Below, one piece after another: positions 7,925 to 15,592 of a stretch of 24,114 nt of DNA; position 1 is the first letter of the stretch, and each line of letters opens with the position of its first letter. The stretch comes from JBLHKS01 sp047620505 (lineage in GTDB: Bacteria > Verrucomicrobiota > Verrucomicrobiia > Verrucomicrobiales > DEV007): assembly GCA_047620505.1 (NCBI GenBank), contig JBLHKS010000110.1, forward strand, positions 1 through 24,114. Reading direction: 5' to 3'. The translations under genes and the position numbers were made by a program. The notes under the pieces are model-generated. The model was not told the origin of the DNA and did not search any database. It worked only from the letters and a program-made list of their open reading frames with translations.

Positions 7925-9697
7925 GTGATCCCCATCGCTTCAATCATCGGCGTCATCGCCTTCGCAGCGGACGGACTGCCGAATGCAGACCACTGGGCTT
8001 ATCAACCGCTGATGCCGATCGAGCCGTCCGCAGGCGTTCACCCGATTGATGGGTTCGTTGGCGAGCATCTTGAGCAGGCTGGTCTGAAATCAAACCCGCC
8101 TGCCGATCGGCGCACCTTGATTCGTCGGCTCTATTTTGATCTCCACGGCCTGCCGCCAACTCCGGAGGCGATCGATTCCTTCCTCGCCGATTCGACCGAC
8201 GATGACGCGGCCGTCGCCAGTTTGATCCAGCAGCTGCTGGGCGAGCCGGCTTACGGCGAGCGTTGGGCGCGGCACTGGCTCGATGTCGTTCGCTACAGCG
8301 AGAGTCAGGGCTTCGAGCGCGACAAATTCCGGCCGAATTTCTGGCATTACCGGGATTATGTGATCCAGAGCTTTAACAGCGACAAGCCTTACAAGCGGTT
8401 CGCTCAAGAGCAGGTCGCGGGCGACGTTTTGCAGCCGTTTACCAAGGAAGCGATCATCGCGACTGGATTTCTCGTCGCTGGACCGTGGGACGAAGTCGGC
8501 AACAGTCAGAAGAGTCAGGTGATGAAGCGGCGGGTTCGGGAAGAGGATCTGGAAGACGTTATCGCCGTTGTTGGGCAGACGTTTCTCGGCGTCACGATCA
8601 ATTGCGCTCGCTGTCACGATCACAAGTTCGATCCGATTTCGGCGAAAGATTATTACGCGTTCAAGGCCGTGTTTGAGGGCATCCGGCACGGCGAGCGCGA
8701 CGCGTTTGGCGAAAAAGTTTACGCCGCCAATCGGCAGGATCCGGGGCCGACGCATTTTCTTGAGCGCGGGGACACAAATCTGCAAGGCGAGGTGATTGCG
8801 CCGGCCGGATTGAGCGCTTTGTCAGGCGATCTCGGCCTGGCTCCGACGGTGAAGGACGCTGAGCGCCGACTGAAATTCGCGGAGTGGCTTACGGCCGAGG
8901 AAAACCCGCTCTTTGCCCGTACGATCGTCAATCGCATCTGGCACTACCACTTCGGCGCTGGGCTCGTGAAAACGCCGAACGATCTCGGCGTCAGCGGCGG
9001 CGATCCGTCTCATCCGGAGCTGCTCGACTGGCTTGCGGCTGAGTTCGTGCGTCAGGGCTACTCGCTGAAGAAGCTCCACACTCTGATTCTGACTTCGCAA
9101 ACCTGGCGGCAGAGCTCGGACTCCCAGCCAGCAGCTGCTGAGAAGGACGCCGACAACCGCTTGCTCTGGCGGTTCGCACCGAAGCGACTCGAAGCGGAGG
9201 CGATGCGAGATTCGATGCTCGCGATTTCTGGCGAGCTGAATCGGAAAGTGGGAGGTCCGAGCGTTCAGCCCTTTGATCTGGTAATCGACAACACGCATTT
9301 CTATACGTTTAAGGATTCGGGCGAGCCGGAATTCAATCGGCGAACGATTTACAGGGCACAGATTGCTTCGTTACGCGATTCGCTGATGGATTCGCTCGAT
9401 TGCCCGAGCATCGGCCTCAAAGCTCCGGCTCGTAGTGAGACCGCAACGCCGGTCCAAGCGCTTTCGCTGATGAACAATTCGTTCGTCGATCGGCAATGCC
9501 AGAAATTCGCCGAGCGGCTCGTAGCCGAGAATCCAAGAAGCTTCAAAGCGCAGATCAAGCGGGCGTTTCTTCTCGCCCTCGGCAGGTCGCCCACGGCTGA
9601 GGAAATGGAGAAGTCTGTGGCTCTGCGCGGCGAGCACTCGCTTGAGGAAGTCTGCTGGGCGCTGCTCAATTCAACCGAGTTTATTTTTGTGCGTTGA
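7925..9697 (+). CDS. PSD1 / DUF1549-DUF1553 protein lacking the PSCyt1 domain
   Basis: A shorter paralogue of the leftmost PSD1 protein, about 590 residues. GTG 7925 gives a short signal peptide (MIPIASIIGVIAFAADG) and has GAGGGG 14 bases upstream; an in-frame TTG at 7901 would add 8 residues. There is no ATG candidate, so the start is uncertain. It enters DUF1549 almost at once (RRLYFDLHGLPPTPEAI, YGERWARHWLDVVRYSES), keeps the internal CARCH motif (codons 8603-8617) followed by DHKFDPISAKDYYAF, then DUF1553 (LKFAEWLTAEENPLFARTIV, ATPVQALSLMN). It has neither the N-terminal PSCyt1 heme domain nor the discoidin-like insert of the first paralogue. In PVC genomes this family normally sits directly before a DUF1501 gene; here a Uma2 gene lies in between. 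Presumed exported; exact function unknown. Confidence 0.88.
   Translation: MIPIASIIGVIAFAADGLPNADHWAYQPLMPIEPSAGVHPIDGFVGEHLEQAGLKSNPPADRRTLIRRLYFDLHGLPPTPEAIDSFLADSTDDDAAVASLIQQLLGEPAYGERWARHWLDVVRYSESQGFERDKFRPNFWHYRDYVIQSFNSDKPYKRFAQEQVAGDVLQPFTKEAIIATGFLVAGPWDEVGNSQKSQVMKRRVREEDLEDVIAVVGQTFLGVTINCARCHDHKFDPISAKDYYAFKAVFEGIRHGERDAFGEKVYAANRQDPGPTHFLERGDTNLQGEVIAPAGLSALSGDLGLAPTVKDAERRLKFAEWLTAEENPLFARTIVNRIWHYHFGAGLVKTPNDLGVSGGDPSHPELLDWLAAEFVRQGYSLKKLHTLILTSQTWRQSSDSQPAAAEKDADNRLLWRFAPKRLEAEAMRDSMLAISGELNRKVGGPSVQPFDLVIDNTHFYTFKDSGEPEFNRRTIYRAQIASLRDSLMDSLDCPSIGLKAPARSETATPVQALSLMNNSFVDRQCQKFAERLVAENPRSFKAQIKRAFLLALGRSPTAEEMEKSVALRGEHSLEEVCWALLNSTEFIFVR
8228..8239. repeat. Iterated palindrome CAGCAGCTGCTG, copy 4
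   Basis: Exact copy, 14-bp palindrome with flanks (8227-8240). In the second PSD1 gene, read as QQLL. Confidence 0.95.
9129..9140. repeat. Iterated palindrome CAGCAGCTGCTG, copy 5
   Basis: Exact copy in the same PSD1 gene, read in a different frame as PAAAE. Confidence 0.95.
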
Positions 9698-9704
9698 CTG
9701 AGCC

Positions 9705-9734
9705 CTCGCGCTTCTGCTGTTTCACAAGCGCGAG
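9705..9734. terminator. 9-bp perfect inverted repeat after the PSD1 gene
   Basis: CTCGCGCTT (9705-9713) and AAGCGCGAG (9726-9734) are perfect reverse complements around a 12-base loop. It begins 8 bases after the PSD1 stop and ends 40 bases before the Uma2 start. There is no T-run downstream, so if it stops transcription it is not a classical intrinsic terminator; an mRNA-stabilising hairpin or a mobile-repeat footprint are alternatives. Confidence 0.45.
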
Positions 9735-9774
9735 CGAGCCTTGCCATCCGGGATTGTCGCTCTAAATTTCCGCC

Positions 9775-10347
9775 ATGATTGAGATCCTCGATATCCCGAG
9801 CATTCGTGAGCGCGTCGCCCCGATTTCGATTGAAGACTACCACGCCATGATCGACGCGGGCCGGTTTGACGATCGGAGCGTGGAACTATTGGAGGGAGTA
9901 ATTGTCGATAAAATGTCCAAGACCGAATTGCATCTGTTTCTAGTCGTGTTGCTTGAAGATTTGCTGAAAAAAGCGTGCGATGGGCTCGACTTGTGGGTTC
10001 GCAAAGAAGACCCGATCGAAACTCAAGACTCTGAACCGGAGGCCGATTTATCCGTGGTTGAAGGCAGCTTCCGAGACTACCGGAACACCAAACCAACGAC
10101 TGCGCGTTTTGTTATCGAGGTCGCCGTCACCAGCTTGGCGAGAGACCGGGCGAAGGCTCCGATTTACGCGAGCGCGGGCATTCCAGAATATTGGATTGTC
10201 AGGCCGGAGGACGAGGTGATCGAAGTCTACCGAAACCCGCGGGCGGGCATTTACGCCGATTCCTTTGAAGTGAGTTCTAACGAAACGATCGATTCAGTGG
10301 CTATTCCTTCCTTCTCGCTTTGTCTAGCGAAGGAAATTTCTAACTGA
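9775..10347 (+). CDS. Uma2-family (DUF820) PD-(D/E)xK-type nuclease
   Basis: A 190-residue cytoplasmic protein with no signal peptide, in contrast to all its neighbours. Visible family marks: SIEDYHAMIDAGRFD, VELLEGVIVDKMS (Glu40), EPEADLSVV (Asp91), and the long motif ARFVIEVAVTSLARDRAKA (Glu115, Asp124, Lys127), then YASAGIPEYWIV. These match the Uma2 nuclease fold of the restriction-endonuclease-like superfamily, with the putative D-E-K catalytic set intact and the length normal. Uma2 genes are highly amplified in cyanobacteria and some PVC genomes; their targets are unknown. It lies between a PSD1 and a DUF1501 gene that are normally adjacent, 13 bases before the DUF1501 ATG, which suggests later insertion into the operon. 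Family call firm, role open. Confidence 0.9.
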   Translation: MIEILDIPSIRERVAPISIEDYHAMIDAGRFDDRSVELLEGVIVDKMSKTELHLFLVVLLEDLLKKACDGLDLWVRKEDPIETQDSEPEADLSVVEGSFRDYRNTKPTTARFVIEVAVTSLARDRAKAPIYASAGIPEYWIVRPEDEVIEVYRNPRAGIYADSFEVSSNETIDSVAIPSFSLCLAKEISN

Positions 10348-10360
10348 ACGAATAGCCCAG

Positions 10361-11755
10361 ATGCTAAGGCGAAAATTTGCAGAATCGGGCGTCGGAGTCG
10401 GGCTCGGCCTGATGGCAGCCAACTCGCTGATCGCCGAATCCTCGCCGTACGGAGCTAAGCAAGTCCAGTTCAACCCGCGTGCCAAACGCGTGATCCATAT
10501 CTGCGCGCTCGGCGGGATGAGCCACGTGGACACTTTCGATTACAAGCCTGAACTCGCGAAACGGCATGGCGAGGAATACAAAGCCGACGACTACGATCCG
10601 TTCTTCGGAAAGCCCGGAAAACTATTGAAATCGCCGTTCGAATTTGCTCAGCACGGCGAGTCAGGCCGTTGGGTTTCGAGCCTCTTCCCGCACGTCGCGA
10701 CCTGCGCCGATGAACTGACTTTCGTGTATTCGATGCATTCGAAAAACTCGAATCACACACCGGCGACGTTCCTCGAAAACACCGGCTTTTCATTCAATGG
10801 CTTTCCGGGTCTGGGTGCGTGGGTTTCTTACGGCTTAGGATCGGAAAATCACGATCTCCCGGCATTCGTTGTGCTGCCGGATCCGCGTGGGCTTCCAGCT
10901 GGTGGATCGATCAACTGGTCGTCCGGATTTCTGCCTGCCGTGCACCAGGGAGTTGCGTTTCGACCGGAGGGGGAGCCGATTTCTGATCTCCAAACACCGA
11001 AGCGAATTGCGCCTGAAGCCCGGCGAGCAGCTGCTGGTTTGCTGAGGAACCTGAACCGTGGATTTGCCGATGCTCATCCGACTGAAAGCGCGTTTGAAGC
11101 TCGGATTCGGGCTTATGAACTTGCGGCAAAAATGCAGATGAGCGTTCCGGATCTCGTTGATGTCGACAAGCATGAAACTGCGGCGACGAAACGGCTTTAC
11201 GGCTTGGAAAATGAGGCTAGCGCCGGGTTTGGGCGGAACTGTCTTTTGGCGAGGCGGCTCTGCGAGCGCGGGGTGCGTTTCGTCCAGCTTTTCAACGGCG
11301 GCGCGTTTGGCGGGCGGCCGCGGAAAAACTGGGATGCGCACGAAGACATCGTGCTCAATCACGGAAATCAGGCGGCGACGCTCGACCACCCGGTCGCAGG
11401 CTTGATCAAAGATTTGAAATCACGCGGGATGCTTGAAGAGACGATCGTTCTGGTAACGAGCGAGTTCGGACGCACGCCCGCGACTGAGGGTCTTGGCGGC
11501 AAAGGACGTGATCATCATCCGGACGCGTTCACGGTCTGGATGGCAGGCGGCGGTTTTAAACCGGGAATGGGATTCGGCTCAAGCGATGAACTCGGTTTCA
11601 AGGCCGCAGATCAGCCGAAGGAGTTTTATGATATCCACGCAACTCTTCTGCATTTGTTAGGAATGAATCACGAGGAGTTGACGTTTTATCATAACGGAAT
11701 TCAGCGTCGATTGACCGACGTTCACGGAAAGGTGATTCATGAGATTCTTGCTTAG
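10361..11755 (+). CDS. DUF1501 family exported protein (second copy)
   Basis: A 464-residue DUF1501 protein, complete. It starts with MLRRKFAESGVGVGLGLMAA, a twin-arginine-like signal (RRKF plus hydrophobic segment). Core motifs: VIHICALGGMSHVDTFDYKP, FPHVATCADELTFVYSMHSK, NSNHTPATFLENTG, LPAFVVLPDPRGLPAGG, then IVLVTSEFGRTPATEG and GKGRDHHPDAFTVWMAGGG with several His/Asp residues in the place of an alkaline-phosphatase-like metal centre (superfamily inference). It is the partner-type gene of the PSD1 protein at 7925-9697 and parallels the minus-strand pair at the left. Its last 17 bases overlap the start of the next gene (ATG 11739), so the downstream transglutaminase-like genes are very likely co-translated with it. 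No clear Shine-Dalgarno precedes it. Confidence 0.92.
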   Translation: MLRRKFAESGVGVGLGLMAANSLIAESSPYGAKQVQFNPRAKRVIHICALGGMSHVDTFDYKPELAKRHGEEYKADDYDPFFGKPGKLLKSPFEFAQHGESGRWVSSLFPHVATCADELTFVYSMHSKNSNHTPATFLENTGFSFNGFPGLGAWVSYGLGSENHDLPAFVVLPDPRGLPAGGSINWSSGFLPAVHQGVAFRPEGEPISDLQTPKRIAPEARRAAAGLLRNLNRGFADAHPTESAFEARIRAYELAAKMQMSVPDLVDVDKHETAATKRLYGLENEASAGFGRNCLLARRLCERGVRFVQLFNGGAFGGRPRKNWDAHEDIVLNHGNQAATLDHPVAGLIKDLKSRGMLEETIVLVTSEFGRTPATEGLGGKGRDHHPDAFTVWMAGGGFKPGMGFGSSDELGFKAADQPKEFYDIHATLLHLLGMNHEELTFYHNGIQRRLTDVHGKVIHEILA

Positions 11756-13619
11756 CATTTTGCTTCTGCCAGCTTTCGCGTTTGGGGGCGTTGGCGATCC
11801 GCAAATCAAAACTGACCATCCTTGGTATCCTGGCGAACTTGCGATTTCCACGTTCGATCGGCTTTTTGAAACACAGGCCGCTGCCTACGAACGTGTCACG
11901 GGCAAGCGCCCTGAATCCGACGAAGACAAGGCTCTCGCCGCCTGGTTCTGGCGAAACACTCACTATTGGCATGGCACGGGCGGCGGACGCGATCTCTGGG
12001 GCGAGGGGCTCAATCAAGGGAAAGACAAGCGGCTGCGCGAGTATTGGAATGGCATGTTCGGCTACGGATTCGGGCTTTGCGGGACGACGCATTCGCAATG
12101 GACGGTCGAGATCGACACGCTGCTTGGTCGCGGCCGAGGTCGAGGAGTAGGCGTAGCGGGGCACAACGCGTTTGAGGTTTTTCTGCGCGGCGGTTCGTAC
12201 GGCGAGGATGGGCGTTGGGCGCTTCTCGATCACGATCTCTCCACGGTGATTTTCGACGAAACGGGGAGCCGCCTGATCTCGATCGGCGAAATGCAGGCGA
12301 ACGTGGATCGCTGGATCGACCGCCGTTTCAAGCCGGATCGCCAACGCGGCTGGCTGGTTTGCGGGCTGCATCCGAACGATGGCAATTCCTACAAAAAATA
12401 CGCGGTTTCTGAGCCGCTCGCTGGTTACGCAGGGCCGCCTCCGATGGTTCATCTTCGACGAGGCGAGCGGATGCGCCGCTATTTCGAGCCAGGTCTTGAG
12501 GACGGCAAGACGTTCGTCTTCTGGGGGCGTAACGGAAATGCTGGCGACATTCCGGGGCCCGAGCGTTCGCGGACCTGGGTGAATCAGCCGGAGGCGATGA
12601 ACGGATCGAAAACCGGGACAGCTCACGTCACCGGTCAGGCTCGCTACGCGAATGTGGAGTACGTTTTCAGACCCGTTGACGGCGAAGGAATCGTCGATGT
12701 GGGCGAAAATTTCACGGTCTTCGATTTTCAAACGCCTTACGTGATTGCTGCGACGCCAGTCGATCTTCGGGCGGAGTGGGGGATCTATTTGCCGGGTTGT
12801 CGCAACGGTCTCGTCGTGCGGGCGGACGCGGATTTCTCGGTTTCGATCTCGGTTAATGCAGGTCGAGCCTGGTCCGAAGCCGGGAACCTGACCGGAGATC
12901 TGGATTTGACGGATTTGGTCAAAGGCCGCTCACAATATTGGATTCGTCTCGGTGCGTCGCCTCAGCAGCTGCTGGAATCGAATCTGGAAATCCGGACCGT
13001 TTGCCAGGCGAACGTGGCCGTTCTTCCTCGGCTTAAAGACGGCGGGACGAAGGTTTCCTATGCGGCTTCGAATCGATCGATCTTGTCGATTGGTCCGGAG
13101 TTGGAACTGGCGAAAAGCCACATTTTCAAGGGCGCGTTTGGCGAAAAGGAAGTGACGCTCCGCGCAAGGTCGAATAATCCGGTTACGCGAATTTACGCGG
13201 CCGCGCACATCGCTTCCGGCAACCCGCCGGACTCGGAAATTCGATACCAGATCGAGTACAGCGTCAACGATGGCGAAATCTGGTTGCCGTTGGTGAAGGA
13301 TTGGCGCATTCCGCGGTTAGGCGACGATCCCGGCGATTTCTGGTCGCAGAGTTTCTGCTACGGTGAGGCCGAAGTCGACAACCCTGCGGACCGGCAGCTG
13401 CTGGTTCGATTTCGGAACGACGGCGGCAAGCGGTATCTGCGGGCTGAGATTCATCTCGCTCAGCAGCTTCCGACTGCCGATCCGCTCAAGATAACTTATG
13501 ATTGGAGCGACGACGCAGGCGAGCACCAGGCATCCTCCGTTTTTGAGTCGGCTGGTGAATGGAAACTTGAGACCGGCGCAGATGTTCGAACGCGTTGGGT
13601 AGAAATGTCCCTGCCATGA
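11739..13619 (+). CDS. Secreted transglutaminase-like (Cys-His-Asp) protein 1
   Basis: A 626-residue exported protein with signal peptide MRFLLSILLLPAFAFGG. I do not recognise a named family over its full length, but the N-terminal third has the spacing of a transglutaminase-like papain fold: Cys114 in YGFGLCGTTHSQW, His142 in VAGHNAFEVFL, and Asp164 (or Asp166) in WALLDHDLS. The rest looks beta-rich and Ig- or sandwich-like (inference), without heme or metal motifs. Such domains cleave, cross-link or deamidate proteins, or hydrolyse peptidoglycan amides; which applies here is unknown. The ATG lies inside the end of the DUF1501 gene (17-base overlap), and its stop overlaps the next gene through ATGA. 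It therefore belongs to the PSD1/DUF1501 operon and may act on the same surface assembly. Confidence 0.8.
   Translation: MRFLLSILLLPAFAFGGVGDPQIKTDHPWYPGELAISTFDRLFETQAAAYERVTGKRPESDEDKALAAWFWRNTHYWHGTGGGRDLWGEGLNQGKDKRLREYWNGMFGYGFGLCGTTHSQWTVEIDTLLGRGRGRGVGVAGHNAFEVFLRGGSYGEDGRWALLDHDLSTVIFDETGSRLISIGEMQANVDRWIDRRFKPDRQRGWLVCGLHPNDGNSYKKYAVSEPLAGYAGPPPMVHLRRGERMRRYFEPGLEDGKTFVFWGRNGNAGDIPGPERSRTWVNQPEAMNGSKTGTAHVTGQARYANVEYVFRPVDGEGIVDVGENFTVFDFQTPYVIAATPVDLRAEWGIYLPGCRNGLVVRADADFSVSISVNAGRAWSEAGNLTGDLDLTDLVKGRSQYWIRLGASPQQLLESNLEIRTVCQANVAVLPRLKDGGTKVSYAASNRSILSIGPELELAKSHIFKGAFGEKEVTLRARSNNPVTRIYAAAHIASGNPPDSEIRYQIEYSVNDGEIWLPLVKDWRIPRLGDDPGDFWSQSFCYGEAEVDNPADRQLLVRFRNDGGKRYLRAEIHLAQQLPTADPLKITYDWSDDAGEHQASSVFESAGEWKLETGADVRTRWVEMSLP
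12963..12974. repeat. Iterated palindrome CAGCAGCTGCTG, copy 6
   Basis: Exact copy in transglutaminase-like gene 1, read as QQLL. Confidence 0.95.
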
Positions 13620-15364
13620 CAAGATTCAAGCATCCCCACCGCACTCCATATTTGCTCGTCCTTTTGACGATCCTTTTCCTCGGGATCCTTGCCTCGGCGC
13701 AAGAGCCCGAGGGTGCAAAACTTGGCGTTTGGACGAAAGAGGCGTCCCAGCAGTGGTGGGCAGACAATCCAGAGCCGCCTGAGTGGTTCGCGATGATCGA
13801 AAAAATGAACGTGACGCTGCGTGACGCGCATGTTGTTCACGGCCTGAGCGCGATGATCAGCAACTCGCATTGGACCGGCTGGATGATCCACACGCGTTGG
13901 CTGACGCTTTGCCCGGAAAACTGGGAAGTTCATCCGTTTTTCTCCAGCCCGGAGAATCGCGCGATTTTCGTCTCGTTAGGAAAAAATGAAGACCTTCGCG
14001 ATCAGTTTCTGGCTGCGCTTTCGCCGGACGATGACGCCCATGAGGCGGTCACGATTCTCTGCCGAATTGCTCAAGCGCATCCCGAGGATTTCGTCGAATT
14101 TTCGGCGTTGGCCGTGGCTTTCGCGGTCGTTCACGATCAGCCGATTCCGGAATCCTGGCCGCATCCGTTTGTCGAAGGAGCGAAGGTTGCCTCAGGCGAT
14201 CTGGATCCGGTTAACCGATTCGAATTCTACGTAAAATGTCAGCGAAACAAGCTGCTGCTGCACGACCTGAGGCGAATCACGGTTCGCAATCTGACCTTCC
14301 TGGTCGACACCACTTTGGAGTTCAAAGAACTTGGCTACGCGCAGCAAATCCGGCTTTCCAGCCCAAGTAAGCTCAAAGACCTTTACACGGCGGTTCCCTA
14401 CAACATGAGCCGGATCAGCGGCCAGCGCTACATCTGGCCTGGAGCGACCTATCGATTGATCGATATCGGAAAGCAGGGCGGAATTTGCATGGACCAGGCG
14501 TTCTTCGTTTCCCAAACAGGGAAAGCCAAAGGCGTTCCCACGCTGATGTTCACTGGTCAGGGCGTCAGCGGCGAACACGCATGGGTGGGCTATTTCAATT
14601 CCAGCGGCCGTTGGGACATGGACGTTGCGAAATTTCGCAGCGAAAACTACCCGACTGGCCAAGCCTACGATCCACAAACCTGGCAGCTCATCAGCGACGC
14701 CGAACTGGCCGGCTTGATCCACGGATTGAGCGGTCAGGCTGGCTTTGGCCGGGGTCAGAAACTTCTGCAGTGGGCGGCTTTGAACAAAGGCGGCGAGTTT
14801 TATGGGGAGATCCTGAAACTGGCCCGCCAATCGATGGCGCAAGACCCTCGGCCCTGGAGATTGGAGGCCGATTTTCTCGAAGAAGCGGACACGCCGCCTG
14901 AGCAGTTGCTGGCGTTTTATCAGGAATGGGTCCGGAATTTTGCGCAGAATGCGGACCTTCTCGTGAAAGGCCAGATGCGGCTGATCGCGATCGTCGAGGA
15001 AATGGGGAAGACCGATCTCGCCGAGCGTTTGCGGGGCGAAGTGATGTCTCGCAACAAATCGAAGCGTTTCGATCTGGGAATCGCGATCGCGGCCGAGCCC
15101 GTTTTTCGGAACCTTCGCAAACGCCAATATGAAGTGGCCGAATCTGCGTTTGAAACCGCGATGCGCCGCTTTCGATCACAGGCTGGCGGGCATCTTTTCC
15201 ATAACCTTTACCAGCCCTATATCCTGACATGTCTCCAGGAAGGCCAGAACCAACTGGCCGAGGATGCCCTGCAATTTGCCAAGGATTTCGATGCCGTTGG
15301 CGGATCGATTCTCGACAACGAGATCAAGGCCTTGAGCAATCGAGTTCAGCGGGCTCGGAAATAG
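13616..15364 (+). CDS. Secreted transglutaminase-like (Cys-His-Asp) protein 2
   Basis: A 582-residue exported protein. ATG 13616 is chosen because it gives a signal peptide (TPYLLVLLTILFLGILASAQ) and overlaps the previous stop by 4 bases; the in-frame TTG at 13595 is unlikely. The middle contains a clear transglutaminase-like triad: Cys291 in KQGGICMDQAFFVSQ, His321 in VSGEHAWVGYF, and Asp334 (or Asp336) in RWDMDVAKF. About 290 residues precede it (helical, with many Trp and His), and a helical, TPR-like C-terminus follows (about 380-580). It shares little obvious sequence with the preceding protein beyond the triad, so it is a separate subfamily rather than a recent duplicate. The substrate is unknown. 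The tight coupling implies stoichiometric production with protein 1. Confidence 0.82.
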   Translation: MTRFKHPHRTPYLLVLLTILFLGILASAQEPEGAKLGVWTKEASQQWWADNPEPPEWFAMIEKMNVTLRDAHVVHGLSAMISNSHWTGWMIHTRWLTLCPENWEVHPFFSSPENRAIFVSLGKNEDLRDQFLAALSPDDDAHEAVTILCRIAQAHPEDFVEFSALAVAFAVVHDQPIPESWPHPFVEGAKVASGDLDPVNRFEFYVKCQRNKLLLHDLRRITVRNLTFLVDTTLEFKELGYAQQIRLSSPSKLKDLYTAVPYNMSRISGQRYIWPGATYRLIDIGKQGGICMDQAFFVSQTGKAKGVPTLMFTGQGVSGEHAWVGYFNSSGRWDMDVAKFRSENYPTGQAYDPQTWQLISDAELAGLIHGLSGQAGFGRGQKLLQWAALNKGGEFYGEILKLARQSMAQDPRPWRLEADFLEEADTPPEQLLAFYQEWVRNFAQNADLLVKGQMRLIAIVEEMGKTDLAERLRGEVMSRNKSKRFDLGIAIAAEPVFRNLRKRQYEVAESAFETAMRRFRSQAGGHLFHNLYQPYILTCLQEGQNQLAEDALQFAKDFDAVGGSILDNEIKALSNRVQRARK

Positions 15365-15592
15365 CGAGTTTCGACCGACGGATCACGCCGACCGACTCAA
15401 AGGTATCGAGCGCAACACCCGTCGACTTTGAATTCGGTGCCTGTTTACTCGAATCGAATTGGCGATGGGACCCAGATTTGTTTGTCGATGGGGCGAGCCC
15501 GGCTTGGTTTTATCGAGTGATCGTTCAATAGACGATCGATCCAGTTTAGACTTGGTCGATCTGCAGGATTCGTTTATTTGAAGGGAAACCTC
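15365..15592. other. Intergenic region upstream of the sulfatase
   Basis: These 228 bases contain no credible gene. GATCGT (15519-15524) and ACGATC (15532-15537) form a 6-bp inverted repeat with a 7-base loop about 55 bases before the sulfatase ATG. It could be an operator or a weak terminator of the preceding operon; no T-run follows. AAGGG at 15581-15585 is the sulfatase ribosome-binding site. Confidence 0.35.

Noticed and set aside
2698..13980. GTTAGG, mostly as TTA-GGC Leu-Gly codons, looked like another recurrent word
   Set aside because: About eight copies on both strands against roughly ten expected from base composition, so there is no enrichment.
14192..15127. A 311-codon minus-strand frame inside transglutaminase-like gene 2
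   Set aside because: No motifs or start context; it mirrors a well-supported plus-strand gene. Other long antisense frames (11598-12731, 15383-16249) were rejected for the same reason.
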